Positions 51,542 to 62,219 of a DNA stretch of 64,000 nt are shown here, in pieces. Numbering within the stretch: position 1 is the stretch's first letter; each line of letters starts with the position of its first letter. The stretch is from Pseudo-nitzschia pungens. Its lineage: Eukaryota > Bacillariophyta > Bacillariophyceae > Bacillariales > Bacillariaceae. The notes beneath the pieces were generated by a model, which saw nothing but the letters and a program-made list of their open reading frames with translations, searched no databases and was not told the origin of the DNA. The position numbers and the translations under genes were made by a program. The stretch spans positions 4,595,070 through 4,659,069 of the forward strand of contig CM074764.1 of NCBI GenBank assembly GCA_037355855.1. The letters run 5' to 3'.

Positions 51542-52570
51542 ATGTCCGGCATCTACAGAGATCCCCCCATTACCTACAAGAGCTCTTTCGATCGAACGAA
51601 ACCCAAGCTCTTCACCTTATACAACGTCGACGAAGACCGAACCGACAGCATGAAAATCCCCCTGTTTACAGAGACAGGAGGTCTGGAAGAACTGCTATTT
51701 GTGGAGGAATCATTCCGGAACGCCGCTAGCTACCTCCGCCTACCAATCGACATCTATCTAACTCACTTCGGACGCTGCCTCACCACAGACGCCCAGAGCA
51801 AGTGGAACGACATGATCAGGGATCCACTGAACCCCGAAGAATTTCAATACTCCCAAGAAGAGATCGGAGGATACGAGCAAGCCTTCATTGATTTCACTCA
51901 GCTCTACTGCAACGCCACAGATGCAAGAGACATTATGCACACCTACCTCCGAAGCCACGACTGCCGAAAGACGCCATCAGTTACATGCAAGGAACATGCT
52001 GACCGCATTCTTATCCTCATGAAATATACACAGAAATTAGAAGGGAGCAGTGCGCCTCTTTCTAGGGTGGAGAAACTCACCATCCTTCTCCATTCCTTTC
52101 CCTCCTCATGGATTGAAAGCTATGGCATGATGCACAGTGGCATCCAAGAAGACACTACAGTCCGACACATTGTAGACTATATGAGCTGTCACGAGCGGCA
52201 AGCCAATAAGAAGAGCAATAAAAATAACAACAAACAACAACGACGCTCAAACAATTCGAACAGCAACTCTCGCAAGCGCAACTCTAATGGGAACCAGAAG
52301 GGGCACAATAACAAAAAGAAATCAAACCCTTGTAGAATCCCGGGCCATGATCATGATTGGTCCGAGTGTCCAAAGAATCGATTCTCCAAGAACTACAACA
52401 AGGGATCAGCTAACAAACAAGCTGAAACCTTCCACACGCAAGCTCGCATTGCCTCCGGAAGCAACGAGTCCTTCCAAGCACACATGCAAGCAGCACGCGA
52501 TCTATATCAATCCGAACATGGAGGTCGCACCGAAAGAAGTATCGATGGGGAACTCATCTGGCTTCCCTGA
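51542..52570 (+). CDS. gag: B2 Gag protein
   Basis: 342 residues from ATG 51542 (MSGIYRDPPI); protein identical by eye to B1 Gag, with a silent change near 52491. Zinc-like CRIPGHDHDWSEC. Ends WLP then TGA 52568-52570; the hairpins to about 52608 are identical to B1. Confidence 0.93.
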   Translation: MSGIYRDPPITYKSSFDRTKPKLFTLYNVDEDRTDSMKIPLFTETGGLEELLFVEESFRNAASYLRLPIDIYLTHFGRCLTTDAQSKWNDMIRDPLNPEEFQYSQEEIGGYEQAFIDFTQLYCNATDARDIMHTYLRSHDCRKTPSVTCKEHADRILILMKYTQKLEGSSAPLSRVEKLTILLHSFPSSWIESYGMMHSGIQEDTTVRHIVDYMSCHERQANKKSNKNNNKQQRRSNNSNSNSRKRNSNGNQKGHNNKKKSNPCRIPGHDHDWSECPKNRFSKNYNKGSANKQAETFHTQARIASGSNESFQAHMQAARDLYQSEHGGRTERSIDGELIWLP

Positions 52571-55500
52571 CTCCAAGGCTCCAAGCCTCACAAGAAGCCC
52601 CGGGCTTCACCAAAACCAGCAATCACCTTGCCTCCAGCTCCCCAGGAACTGGATGCCAGCACAGCCCTGCTGTCTGGGATGACGCATGGAGGAGATCTCC
52701 CAGATAAAGAGGGGAAGGAACCTACAGGATGGAGTCCTGTTGAGCGCTCAGCAAAGCCTGCAAACGCAGCAACAACAAAAATAGTCCAATTCTCTGCTAC
52801 AGAGAACCAAACGCACAACACGGATCCGAATCGAAACCAACCGAATCGATCCAAGGGTACAACAGACGCATCAACATCGATCAACGCGATCGATCGAAAT
52901 AAGACAGCAGCAGCAATAAATAGACCACTCTTGTCTCTAGCAAGAAATTGGTCTACGGGTACAGCCAAAAATCTCTATTGCAACACCCAAAACTCCAAAG
53001 ACCACACCAAAAAAGGTGCGCTGGAACAAAATTATTTAAAGCTGCTGTCGACTGCTGGAAATCCAGCAGAACAGGCATCCCCGAATAAGAGCAACGTGGC
53101 TCCTATTCTACTAACTACAGTACAGTACACACAAGGCATACCAACGAAATCAAGACCACTACTCGCACTACTCGATAGCGGATCTTCTGGAACACTAATT
53201 AACAAACGGGCCCTACCATTTGGCACCATACCGACTCGAAGCAAGCACCAGGTCATAACCACTACAGCGAATGGAAGCTTCGATACTACAGAATACATCA
53301 TCATGAAGAACCTTAAACTACAAGAGTTTGGCAACTACACCATACACCAACAAGAAGCAAGGCTCTTCCATTCCCCGAACTGCAAATATGATTTGATACT
53401 AGGCAGAGACTTCCTCCACCTAGCACAGATCAACCTCCTATTCAAAGAAGGAGCAGTTCAATGGATGGATAGGACCATTCCCATGAAGGACACATCCTTA
53501 TACCATGACAATCATACCATGCTCATGGAAGAACTAGAAGATGCTGAGCTCTTCGCTGATGACCTATCCTTTGCTAATCCATACAAGTCCAAGGTAATAC
53601 TAGACAGGGCCTACGAAGAAACCGATCCATCCACAGTTGCCAAGCAACAGTCCCACATGTCCACAGCAGAGCAGCAACAGTTCCAATCGATACTAAACAA
53701 ATACCCTAACGTCTTCAATGGAGAACTAGGCAAGTATCCACACAAAAAGATCTCTCTGAGACTGAAGCCCGGATCCAAGCCCATACACAAAAGGCCTTAC
53801 CCAGTTGCATACAAAAGAGAAGACCTATTCAAAAGGGAACTCCAGAATCTTTGTAATGATGGAGTCCTCAAGCGCTGCACTGGACCGGCCGAATGGGCGT
53901 TCCCTACCTTTATTGTTCCAAAGAAGGACAACAGAGTTAGATGGGTATCAGACTTCAGAGAACTCAATGAACTGCTTGAAAGACGTCCTTATCCAATCCC
54001 CCGGATACAGGATATCATGAACAAGAGGGGCAAGTACACTCACTTCACCAAGATTGACTTGTCCATGCAATACTACTGCTTTGAACTGGATGATGCAAGC
54101 AAAAAACTCTGTACCATAGTGACGCCATATGGCTGCTATGAGTATCAAAGACTACCAATGGGTGTCAAGGTTTCTCCAGACGTTGCCCAGCAACTAATGG
54201 AAGATATTCTACAAGACACCGACTGCACTGTTTATATCGATGATATTGGCGTCTGGACCAATGGATCCTTTGATCTACACATGAAGACTATCGACAAGAT
54301 CCTAGACCGACTCAACCAAAATGGACTTAAATGCAATCCACTCAAATGTGATTGGGCCGTACAAGAGACTGACTTCCTAGGCTACTGGATGACTCCCACA
54401 GCAGTTAAGCCATGGCGCAAGAAGATTGAAGCCATTCTGCAGATGGATAGACCTCGAACTATAACCCAAGTCAAATCCTTTCTAGGAGCAGTTGGATACT
54501 ACAGGGACATGTGGCCCCGAAGATCTCATGTCCTATCTCCTCTCTTTGATATCACTGGGACCCCCAAGACTCCTCAAGCAGCTGCCATCAAAGGCAAGCA
54601 ACGCAAAGCTCCCTCAGCTTTCACTTGGGGTCCTGCGCAAGACAAAGCCTTTCAAGAGATGAAAGCAATGGTGGCAGCAGATGCGCTGAACACCTACCCA
54701 GACCTTAACAAGCCCTTTGAACTGTACACTGATGCCTCAGACCTACAACTAGGCGCTGCCATAATCCAAGATGGCAAGCCCATTGCATATTGGTCCAAGA
54801 AACTGTCTGATGCCCAAAAGAATTATACAACTACGGAGAAAGAACTCCTAGCAATCGTACTCTGCTGCAAAGAGTACAGGAAAATGCTCCTAGGTGGTGT
54901 TATCAATGTATACACTGACCATAAAAATCTTACCTTCCGAACCCTATCCGTTCAACGCGTCCTCCGATGGAGGCTCTTCCTCGAAGAATTTGGTGTCAAC
55001 CTCACCTATGTTGAAGGCAAGAAGAATGTTCTTGCTGATGCCTTCTCAAGGCTCCCCCGGATGGATCCACCTACTGTGGGGAAGAAAGAAGCCCTTGGTA
55101 AGGGCACTCTTATTGATTTTCTAAAACTTGAAGTCCCCAAGCAAGATGAAGAACTGTTTCTAGCAGAATTCCCGAACCTATTTCAGCACTTATGCAATGA
55201 CGCAGATCAGGAATTATACTCCTGTTTGCTGAACAATGAGTGTCTGATCAACCTTCCTAACAACCAAGACTTAGAATGCCCAGTGAACTACTCCAACATC
55301 TATCTTCATCAACAGAAGGACCCAACCATCAAGTTTAAGACACAATCGAAAACCTTCTTCTACCAAGAATTAGAAGGCAACAGGATACTTTGTTACGCGA
55401 ACCAATCCAATCCCGAATGCTGGAGAATCTACATACCAGCATCTCTCATTAATGATACCATCCAGTGGTATCATCTCCTGTTGGGTCATTGTGGATCCAC

Positions 55501-56488
55501 CAGATTACAACAGACTATTTCAGCCCGATTCTATGCTGATAATCTAACCAGTTTATGCAAGTCCTACATATGCCCAGATCACTGCATCAAATACAAGAAC
55601 CAGAACTCCCAGTATGGCAAACTACCATCGAAAGAAGCGCCATTATCCCCATTCTATGAGGTACATGTGGATCTCATAGGGCCATGGAAGATTACAGCCC
55701 AAGGCAAGAACTATAATTTTAAAGCTCTAACCTGCATCGATCCGGTCACCAATCTCCTTGAAATCATCAGAATCAGAGATAAGTCCTCACAGCATGTATC
55801 AGATCAATTCAAGAATTGCTGGCTATCCAGATACCCAAGACCTATCAGATGTATCCACGACAATGGCGGTGAATTCCTAGGGGCGGAATTTCAAACTACC
55901 CTCAAGCAGTATGGAATCCAATCAGTCCCAACAACAGTGAAGAATCCACAGTCTAATGCCATCTGTGAAAGAGTCCATCATACAGTTGCTGACATCCTTC
56001 GCGTGCTAGTCCATGTTAATCCTCCTCAAGTCAACACCCGAGCCAGTCAGCTCATGGACAACGCTCTGGCAACCTGCATGCATGCCTCCAGGTGTGCTGT
56101 CAATGCTGCCTTACAAGCATCTCCAGGAGCCCTGGTATTCAATCGGGACATGCTAATTGATCTCCCTCTGACCTCCAACCTATTAGCCTTACAACAGCTC
56201 CGGCAACAAGGGATTAACAAGGCGCTGCTCAGGGATAACGCTAAGCGCAAGGAACATACCTTTCAACCCAATGATAAGGTATGGATGCAACAACCGGATC
56301 CGGACAAGTTACAGCCTCGAAAGACAGGACCATTCACTATTGCCCAAGTCCATAATAATGGTACTGTCAAAATTCAGAAGACTCCAACGGTCATAGAGAC
56401 CGTTAACATTCGCAAGTTAACCCCTTACAAAGAGCCCTCAACGGACCATTCCGAGTCCAATGAATCAGCAATCCATTGGGCAGCTTAA
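52571..56488 (+). CDS. pol: B2 Pol polyprotein
   Basis: In frame with gag; 1286 residues from the TTG at 52628. Differs from B1 at very few residues: NKSNVAPILL where B1 has NKSNMATILL, and YIDDIGVW for YIDDIGIW. Since V-A-P is shared with B3, D and G1, the B1 version is the derived one. All protease, RT, RNase H and integrase motifs present. Confidence 0.95.
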   Translation, partial: LQGSKPHKKPRASPKPAITLPPAPQELDASTALLSGMTHGGDLPDKEGKEPTGWSPVERSAKPANAATTKIVQFSATENQTHNTDPNRNQPNRSKGTTDASTSINAIDRNKTAAAINRPLLSLARNWSTGTAKNLYCNTQNSKDHTKKGALEQNYLKLLSTAGNPAEQASPNKSNVAPILLTTVQYTQGIPTKSRPLLALLDSGSSGTLINKRALPFGTIPTRSKHQVITTTANGSFDTTEYIIMKNLKLQEFGNYTIHQQEARLFHSPNCKYDLILGRDFLHLAQINLLFKEGAVQWMDRTIPMKDTSLYHDNHTMLMEELEDAELFADDLSFANPYKSKVILDRAYEETDPSTVAKQQSHMSTAEQQQFQSILNKYPNVFNGELGKYPHKKISLRLKPGSKPIHKRPYPVAYKREDLFKRELQNLCNDGVLKRCTGPAEWAFPTFIVPKKDNRVRWVSDFRELNELLERRPYPIPRIQDIMNKRGKYTHFTKIDLSMQYYCFELDDASKKLCTIVTPYGCYEYQRLPMGVKVSPDVAQQLMEDILQDTDCTVYIDDIGVWTNGSFDLHMKTIDKILDRLNQNGLKCNPLKCDWAVQETDFLGYWMTPTAVKPWRKKIEAILQMDRPRTITQVKSFLGAVGYYRDMWPRRSHVLSPLFDITGTPKTPQAAAIKGKQRKAPSAFTWGPAQDKAFQEMKAMVAADALNTYPDLNKPFELYTDASDLQLGAAIIQDGKPIAYWSKKLSDAQKNYTTTEKELLAIVLCCKEYRKMLLGGVINVYTDHKNLTFRTLSVQRVLRWRLFLEEFGVNLTYVEGKKNVLADAFSRLPRMDPPTVGKKEALGKGTLIDFLKLEVPKQDEELFLAEFPNLFQHLCNDADQELYSCLLNNECLINLPNNQDLECPVNYSNIYLHQQKDPTIKFKTQSKTFFYQELEGNRILCYANQSNPECWRIYIPASLINDTIQWYHLLLGHCGSTRLQQTISARFYADNLTSLCKSYICPDHCIKYKNQNSQYGKLPSKEAPLSPFYEVHVDLIGPWKITAQGKNYNFKALTCIDPVTNLLEIIRIRDKSSQHVSDQFKNCWLSRYPRPIRCIHDNGGEFLGAEFQTTLKQYGIQSVPTTVKNPQSNAICERVHHTVADILRVLVHVNPPQVNTRASQLMDNALATCMHASRCAVNAALQASPGALVFNRDMLIDLPLTSNLLALQQLRQQGINKALLRDNAKRKEHTFQPNDKVWMQQPDPDKLQPRKTGPFTIAQVHNNGTVKIQKTPTVIETVNIRKLTPYKEPSTDHSESNESAIHWAA

Positions 56489-56518
56489 GTATGGGATTCG
56501 TTCAATCATGGGGCACTA

Positions 56519-56820
56519 TGTGACGGGCTAGCGTAGCCAGCAGTCACGATTGAATAATTAACCGAATCCCATATGGGAATCGAATATTTTATATATATGT
56601 GTATCCAATCATGAATACATTTCAGTTGAGTCCCAGAAGGTGATATATGCCTAATCGTGGGAATCGACAATGAATCAACATTTATGGCAAGCGCATGCCA
56701 AAATGTGACTATGCGCGCGACCTTAATTTTCAGGTTCAACTCACGTAACAATATTCAATAAAGTATCTAAACATTCACAATTTTCATACCACTCCGATAT
56801 TTCTACTCTAGACCGTAACA
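56519..56820 (+). repeat. B2 3' LTR
   Basis: 302 bp; polypurine tract directly upstream. Confidence 0.93.
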
Positions 56821-56936
56821 CCGGAATCCAGTAGGCCCCAGAGCATCCTCCCCCTTCCCTTGTGGTCCAATACCTCCACACAGACGTCCGCAAATCGGTT
56901 GATGATGCGAGGCCCAGTGTGGATGGTATCGGCCAT
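56821..56936 (-). pseudogene. pol: H pol, first codons to protease active site
   Basis: Starts with ATG (56934-56936) directly after the gag TGA and in the same frame: MADTIHTGPRIINRFADV up to GLLDS, where B2 interrupts. After B2 the frame resumes with SGCSKSI. ATG start or readthrough are both possible for this lineage. Confidence 0.82.
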
Positions 56937-57259
56937 TCAGTTATGGGATCCCTTCTTCTTGAAGGTCTTTCTGTACTTTCTTCGGTACTCTTTGAGTTCC
57001 CGTTCAGAGATATCAATCTCGTCGTAGGAGACCTCATGGTCAGCTTGGGCCTTGGCCAGTACATAAGAGTACTTGTGGTTTGAGAGGTTCCTTTCCCAGT
57101 GGGGTTTGGAGTGTTGCTCAGTGTCTGAGTCTTCTTTTGCCACAAAATGCTCCTTGAGCAAGTTGATGGTTTCCCGGTCGAATTTCCCCTTCTTGGAGGG
57201 TCCTCCGGTTAGTTTCCAGCATTTGCCGGCATGGACCTTGCCACAGGTCTTGCATAGCT
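56937..57259 (-). pseudogene. gag: H gag, C-terminal part with zinc knuckle
   Basis: Resumes H gag after G1. Opens with zinc knuckle CKTCGKVHAGKC (C-x2-C-x3-H-x3-C), a Gag nucleocapsid type known in other Gypsy elements, then a Lys/Glu-rich region ending KKKGSHN and TGA 56937-56939. Confidence 0.87.
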
Positions 57260-57521
57260 TGTGACATGCTAGCATAGGCAAACATGAATCACGATTAAAT
57301 AATTAACCGAATCCCACATACGAGCTGACCGGTGTTTGAATACAAATATTCAAACTGTACGCCGGGCGCTCCAGCAATGCATGTGTGCCGTTATTCAAAA
57401 TATGAGCACGGCGCGCGTTTGTATATTCAAACGTTCACATGAAAATCGTAACGCTCGCTTAAGAGTTGAAACTTTAGTCACAATTTAATACTACTCCAAT
57501 TTTCTACCTTAGAGTGTAACA
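57260..57521 (+). repeat. G1 5' LTR
   Basis: 262 bp, TGTGACATGCTAGC...GTGTAACA; palindrome at 57521-57534. Confidence 0.93.
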
Positions 57522-57654
57522 CAGTAATTACTGTTTATCTTCAACGTAGGAAAACAGTAGAATTCAGTAAACCAAAACAATCGAATAAACATACCTTATC
57601 CTCAACAACAGAGGAACCTTTATCCCCAGCAAGCTCTTCTCCTCCAACGCAACC

Positions 57655-58695
57655 ATGGCAGGCATCTACAGAGATCCCCCGATCACTTACAAGAGCTCCT
57701 TCGATCGAACCAAGCCCAAGCTCTTCACTCTGTACAACGTCGATGAGGACCGAACCGACAGCATGAAAGTCCCCCTGTTTACAGAGACAGGAGGTCTGGA
57801 AGAACTGCTCTTTGTGGAGGAGTCCTTCCGGAATGCGGCCACCTACCTACGACTACCCGTCCACATCTACCTCACCTACTTCGGACGCTGTCTCACCACA
57901 GACGCCCAGAGCAAGTGGAACGACTTGATCAAGGACCCATTGGATCCCGAAGAATTCCAATACTCCCAAGAAGAGATCGGAGGATATGAACAAGCCTTCA
58001 TTGACTTCACCCAGCTCTACTGCAACGCCAAGGACGCTAGAGACATCATGCACACCTACCTTCGAAGCCAGGACTGCCGAAAGACACCCGCAGCCACCTG
58101 CAAAGAACACTCGGATCGAATCCTTATCCTCATGAAATACACTCAGAAACTAGAAGGAAGCAGTGCACCCCTTTCCAGAGTGGAGAAACTTACAATCCTC
58201 CTTCATTCATTCCCCTCTACATGGATTGAAAGCTATGGCATGATGCACAGTGGAATCCAAGAGGACACGACGGTCCGACACATTGTGGATTATATGAGCT
58301 GTCACGAGAGACAAGCCAACAAGAAGAGCAACAAGAATAACAACAAACAACAGAAGCGCTCGAACAACAACAACAGCAACGCCCGAAAGCGCAGCTATAA
58401 TTCCAACCACAAAGGAAACCAGAATAAAAAGAAATCCAATCCCTGTCGAATCCCAGGCCATAATCATGACTGGTCTGAGTGTCCGAAGAATCGCTTCTCC
58501 AAGAATTACAAGAAAGGCTCAGGCTCCAGCAATAATCAACCGGAGACCTTCCACGCCAATACGACAGCTTTGATGATAGCGGGAAGCAACGAGACCTTCC
58601 AAGCCCACATGAACGCAGCGCGCGAGGCGTACCATGCTAATCATGGTGGAAGAACGGAAAGGAGCATCGATGGGGAACTTGTGTGGCTCCCCTGA
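57655..58695 (+). CDS. gag: G1 Gag protein
   Basis: 346 residues from ATG (MAGIYRDPPITYKSSF). Closely related to B Gag; Asn/Lys/Gln-rich basic segment, zinc-like CRIPGHNHDWSEC. Frame undamaged; ends WLP, TGA 58693-58695. Confidence 0.92.
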   Translation: MAGIYRDPPITYKSSFDRTKPKLFTLYNVDEDRTDSMKVPLFTETGGLEELLFVEESFRNAATYLRLPVHIYLTYFGRCLTTDAQSKWNDLIKDPLDPEEFQYSQEEIGGYEQAFIDFTQLYCNAKDARDIMHTYLRSQDCRKTPAATCKEHSDRILILMKYTQKLEGSSAPLSRVEKLTILLHSFPSTWIESYGMMHSGIQEDTTVRHIVDYMSCHERQANKKSNKNNNKQQKRSNNNNSNARKRSYNSNHKGNQNKKKSNPCRIPGHNHDWSECPKNRFSKNYKKGSGSSNNQPETFHANTTALMIAGSNETFQAHMNAAREAYHANHGGRTERSIDGELVWLP

Positions 58696-58739
58696 GTCTC
58701 CGGAGGCTCCAGGCCTCCAAAACAGAAGCCCCCGGCTTC
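58693..58739 (+). promoter_or_regulatory. Gag-Pol stop codon with downstream hairpins (G1)
   Basis: TGA, then GGAGGC-tccag-GCCTCC (58702-58718) and GAAGCC-ccc-GGCTTC. Sequence differs from B1 yet both stems are kept, which supports a structural role. Confidence 0.75.
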
Positions 58740-59607
58740 ACAAAAACCAGCAATCACCTTGCCTCCAGCTCCCCGGGACCTGGATGCCAGCACAGCCCTG
58801 CTGTCTGGGATGACGCATGGAGGAGATCTCCCAGATAAAGAGGGGAAGGAACCTACAGGATGGAGTATTCCTGTTGAAAGCTCAGCAAACCTAAAGCCTG
58901 CAGCAGCAGCAAAAACAATCGTTCGTAACGTCCTACAGGATATATCGAACATGGATCCGAATCGAAATCAAACGAATCGATCCAAGGGTACAGACGCAAC
59001 ATCGATCACTATCGATCCGAATAAGACAGCAGCAACAAATAGACCACTCCTGTCCCTGGCAAGAAATTGGTCCACGGGTACAGCCAAAAATCTCTATTAC
59101 AATACCCAAAACTCCAAAGACTACACCAAAGGAGGTGCACTGGAGCAAAATTATTTAAAGCTGCTGTCGACTGCTGGAAATACAGCAGAACAGGCACCGA
59201 ATAAGAGCAACGTGGCTCCTATTCCGAATACGAGCAACGTGGCTCCTATTCTACTAACCAACATACAGTACATACAAGGCATTCCCCTCAAAGCAAGACC
59301 ACTACTAGCCCTACTAGATAGTGGATCCTCCGGAACTCTAATCAACAAGAGAGCACTACCATTCGGAACCATGCCAACCAGAAGCAAACATCAGGTTCTA
59401 ACAACTACAGCAAATGGAACCTTCGATACTACAGAATACATCACCATGAAGAACATCAAGTTACAAGAGTTTGGCAACTACACCATCGACCGACAAGAGG
59501 CAAGGCTCTTCCATTCCCCGGACTGCAGATATGATCTAATACTAGGCAGAGACTTCCTCCACCTGGCACAGATCAATCTCCTATTCAAAGAAGGAGCAGT
59601 TCAGTGG

Positions 59608-60294
59608 ATGGACCAAACCATTCCTATGAAGGACACGTCCTTATATCATGAGTCCGACTACAACATGCTCATGGAAGAACTAGAGGATGCTGAACTCTTT
59701 GCTGATGATCTCTTTGCCAATCCATACAAGTCCAAGGTGATCCTAGACAGAGCCTACCAAGAAACAGATCCATCTACAGTCGCACAGCAACAGTCCCACA
59801 TGTCTAAAGCAGAGCAGCAACAGTTCCAAGCAATACTAAGCAAGTATCCTAATGTCTTCAATGGAGAACTTGGCAAGTACCCTCACAAGAAGATCTCTCT
59901 AAGACTGAAGCCCGGATCCAAGCCCGTACACAAGAAGCCTTATCCAGTTGCATACAAACAAGAAGACCTATTCAAAAGGGAGCTCCAGAATCTTTGTAAT
60001 GATGGAGTACTCAAGAGATGCACCGGACCAGCAGAATGGGCATTCCCAACCTTTATTGTTCCAAAGAAGGACAACAGAGTTAGATGGGTATCAGACTTCA
60101 GAGAACTCAATGAACTTCTTGAGAGGCGTCCTTATCCAATCCCCCGGATACAAGACATCATGAACAAGCGTGGCAAGTATACCCACTTCACCATGATCGA
60201 TTTGTCCATGCAATACTACTGCTTTGAACTGGATGATGCAAGCAAGAAGCTCTGTACCATAGTGACGCCATATGGTTGCTATGAGTACCAAATG
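59608..60294 (+). repeat. 687 bp tandem duplication in G1 pol, copy 1
   Basis: 229 codons. Differs from copy 2 at multiple codons (LFADDLFANP versus LFADDVSFANP), so the two were already diverged when joined. Confidence 0.93.
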
Positions 60295-60981
60295 ATGGAT
60301 AGGACCATTCCCATGAAGGACACTTCCCTATACCACGAGACAGACTACACCATGCTCATGGAAGAACTAGAAGACGCTGAACTCTTTGCTGATGATGTCT
60401 CCTTTGCCAATCCATATAAGTCCAAGGTTATATTAGACCGAGCCTACGAAGAAACAGATCCATCTACAGTCGCACGACAGCAGTCCCACATGTCTGAAGC
60501 AGAGCAACAACAGTTCCAAGCAATACTGAACAAGTATCCAAATGTCTTCAATGGAGAACTAGGCAAGTATCCACACAAGCAAATCTCTTTAAGACTGAAG
60601 CCCGGATCCAAGCCCGTACACAAGAAGCCTTATCCAGTTGCATACAAACAAGAAGACCTATTCAAAAGGGAGCTCCAGAATCTTTGTAATGATGGAGTAC
60701 TCAAGCGTTGCACTGGACCGGCTCAATGGGCATTCCCAACCTTCATAGTACCAAAGAAAGACAACAGGGTACGATGGGTATCAGACTTCAGAGAACTCAA
60801 CGAACTGCTTGAAAGACGTCCTTATCCAATCCCCCGGATACAAGATATCATGAACAAGCGTGGCAAGTACACCCACTTCACCAAGATTGACTTGTCCATG
60901 CAATACTACTGCTTTGAACTGGATGATGCAAGCAAGAAACTATGCACCATAGTCACGCCATATGGTTGCTATGAATATCAG
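60295..60981 (+). repeat. 687 bp tandem duplication in G1 pol, copy 2
   Basis: 229 codons, continuing into the intact RT palm. Confidence 0.93.
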
Positions 60982-61558
60982 AGACTCCCCATGGGTGTCA
61001 AAGTCTCCCCAGATGTTGCCCAGCAACTAATGGAAGATATCCTACAAGACACAGACTGCACTGTTTATATTGATGATATTGGCGTCTGGACCAATGGATC
61101 CTTTGACCTCCACATGAAGACTATCGACAAGATCCTAGACAGGCTCAACAAAAATGGGCTCAAATGCAACCCCCTCAAGTGTGATTGGGCTGTACAAGAG
61201 ACTGATTTCCTAGGCTATTGGATGACTCCCACAGCAGTTAAACCATGGAGGAAGAAGATAGAAGCCATCCTCCACATGGATAGGCCTCGGACCATAACCC
61301 AAGTCAAGTCATTCCTCGGCGCCGTAGGTTACTACAGGGATATGTGGCCTCGCAGATCACATGTCTTAGCTCCTCTATTTGATATCACAGGGACCCCCAA
61401 GAAAACTCCCCAAGCAGCTACCATCAAGGGCAAGCAAAGGAAAGCCCCTTCAGCTTTCACTTGGGGTCCTGCTCAAGATAAAGCCTTTCAAGAGATGAAA
61501 GCAATGGTGGCAGCAGATGCGCTGAACACCTATCCAGACCTTAACAAGCCCTTTGAAC

Positions 61559-61770
61559 TGCCGTGCACCGAACCAACCCTAAATAAGAATAAGGTTAAGG
61601 TTTGGATCAGAGCAAGATCGGCGATGAGCTGACTCAGCAGGGCTCGCTGACCACTCGCTCAATGCTCCATGAGAGAGCATCTCCACCACCTTCACTAATC
61701 ATCTAATAGCTCACAATTACAATTTGCATATCACTACTATTCTAATCACTAGTAGACCCGGGGTATGGCA
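61559..61770 (+). repeat. TRIM left LTR
   Basis: 212 bp, starts TGCCGTGCACCG, ends GGGGTATGGCA; identical by eye to the right copy. Confidence 0.93.
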
Positions 61771-62007
61771 TGATTTTATTGATTGCAACCTCATCATTCC
61801 CACGTGGTGGGTGAGGACTTCTTTCCTTTACTATTACAACCTCATCATTCCCATGTGGTGGGTGAGGACTTCTAATAACAGCAGTATGGATCATAAGACC
61901 GTTCCAACAGCAGTGATACTCCCTAGTCCAGCAGCTCATAAGTAATGTGACTGTAACGATTGGAAAGGGATTGATTGAACCAATAGTGACATTCCCATGG
62001 AGGCGTA

Positions 62008-62219
62008 TGCCGTGCACCGAACCAACCCTAAATAAGAATAAGGTTAAGGTTTGGATCAGAGCAAGATCGGCGATGAGCTGACTCAGCAGGGCTCGCTGAC
62101 CACTCGCTCAATGCTCCATGAGAGAGCATCTCCACCACCTTCACTAATCATCTAATAGCTCACAATTACAATTTGCATATCACTACTATTCTAATCACTA
62201 GTAGACCCGGGGTATGGCA
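62008..62219 (+). repeat. TRIM right LTR
   Basis: 212 bp, identical to 61559-61770. Confidence 0.93.

Larger units (their letters stand above)
51122..56820 (+). mobile_element. B2: full-length Ty3/Gypsy element, near twin of B1
   Basis: 5699 bp, same length as B1; LTRs 302 bp each; target duplication CCGGA (51117-51121 and 56821-56825). It sits inside the DSG active-site codons of the H protease. Gag and Pol open, catalytic motifs present. Confidence 0.95.
58696..61558 (+). pseudogene. pol: G1 pol, protease to RNase H start, with internal duplication
   Basis: In frame with gag. Protease LLALLDSGSSGTL and LILGRDFL, then the segment from MDQTIPMKDT to YGCYEYQ, then a second copy of the same segment, then RLPMGVKVSPD and VYIDDIGVW. 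The frame stays open, so a polyprotein with a doubled protease-RT linker and fingers would be made. The first copy also has FTMIDLS for FTKIDLS. Interrupted after KPFEL by the TRIM-like insertion. Confidence 0.92.
61559..62219 (+). mobile_element. TRIM-like miniature LTR element
   Basis: 661 bp: two identical 212 bp terminal direct repeats (TGCC...GGCA), a 237 bp non-coding interior, target duplication TGAAC (61554-61558 and 62220-62224). A purine-rich ATGGAGGCGTA precedes the right repeat, giving plus orientation. The interior holds a tandem pair of CCTCATCATTCCCAYGTGG blocks. No palindrome of the Gypsy type, so the helper is another family. Element plus duplication is 666 bp, so the G1 frame is kept on either side. 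Confidence 0.92.
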
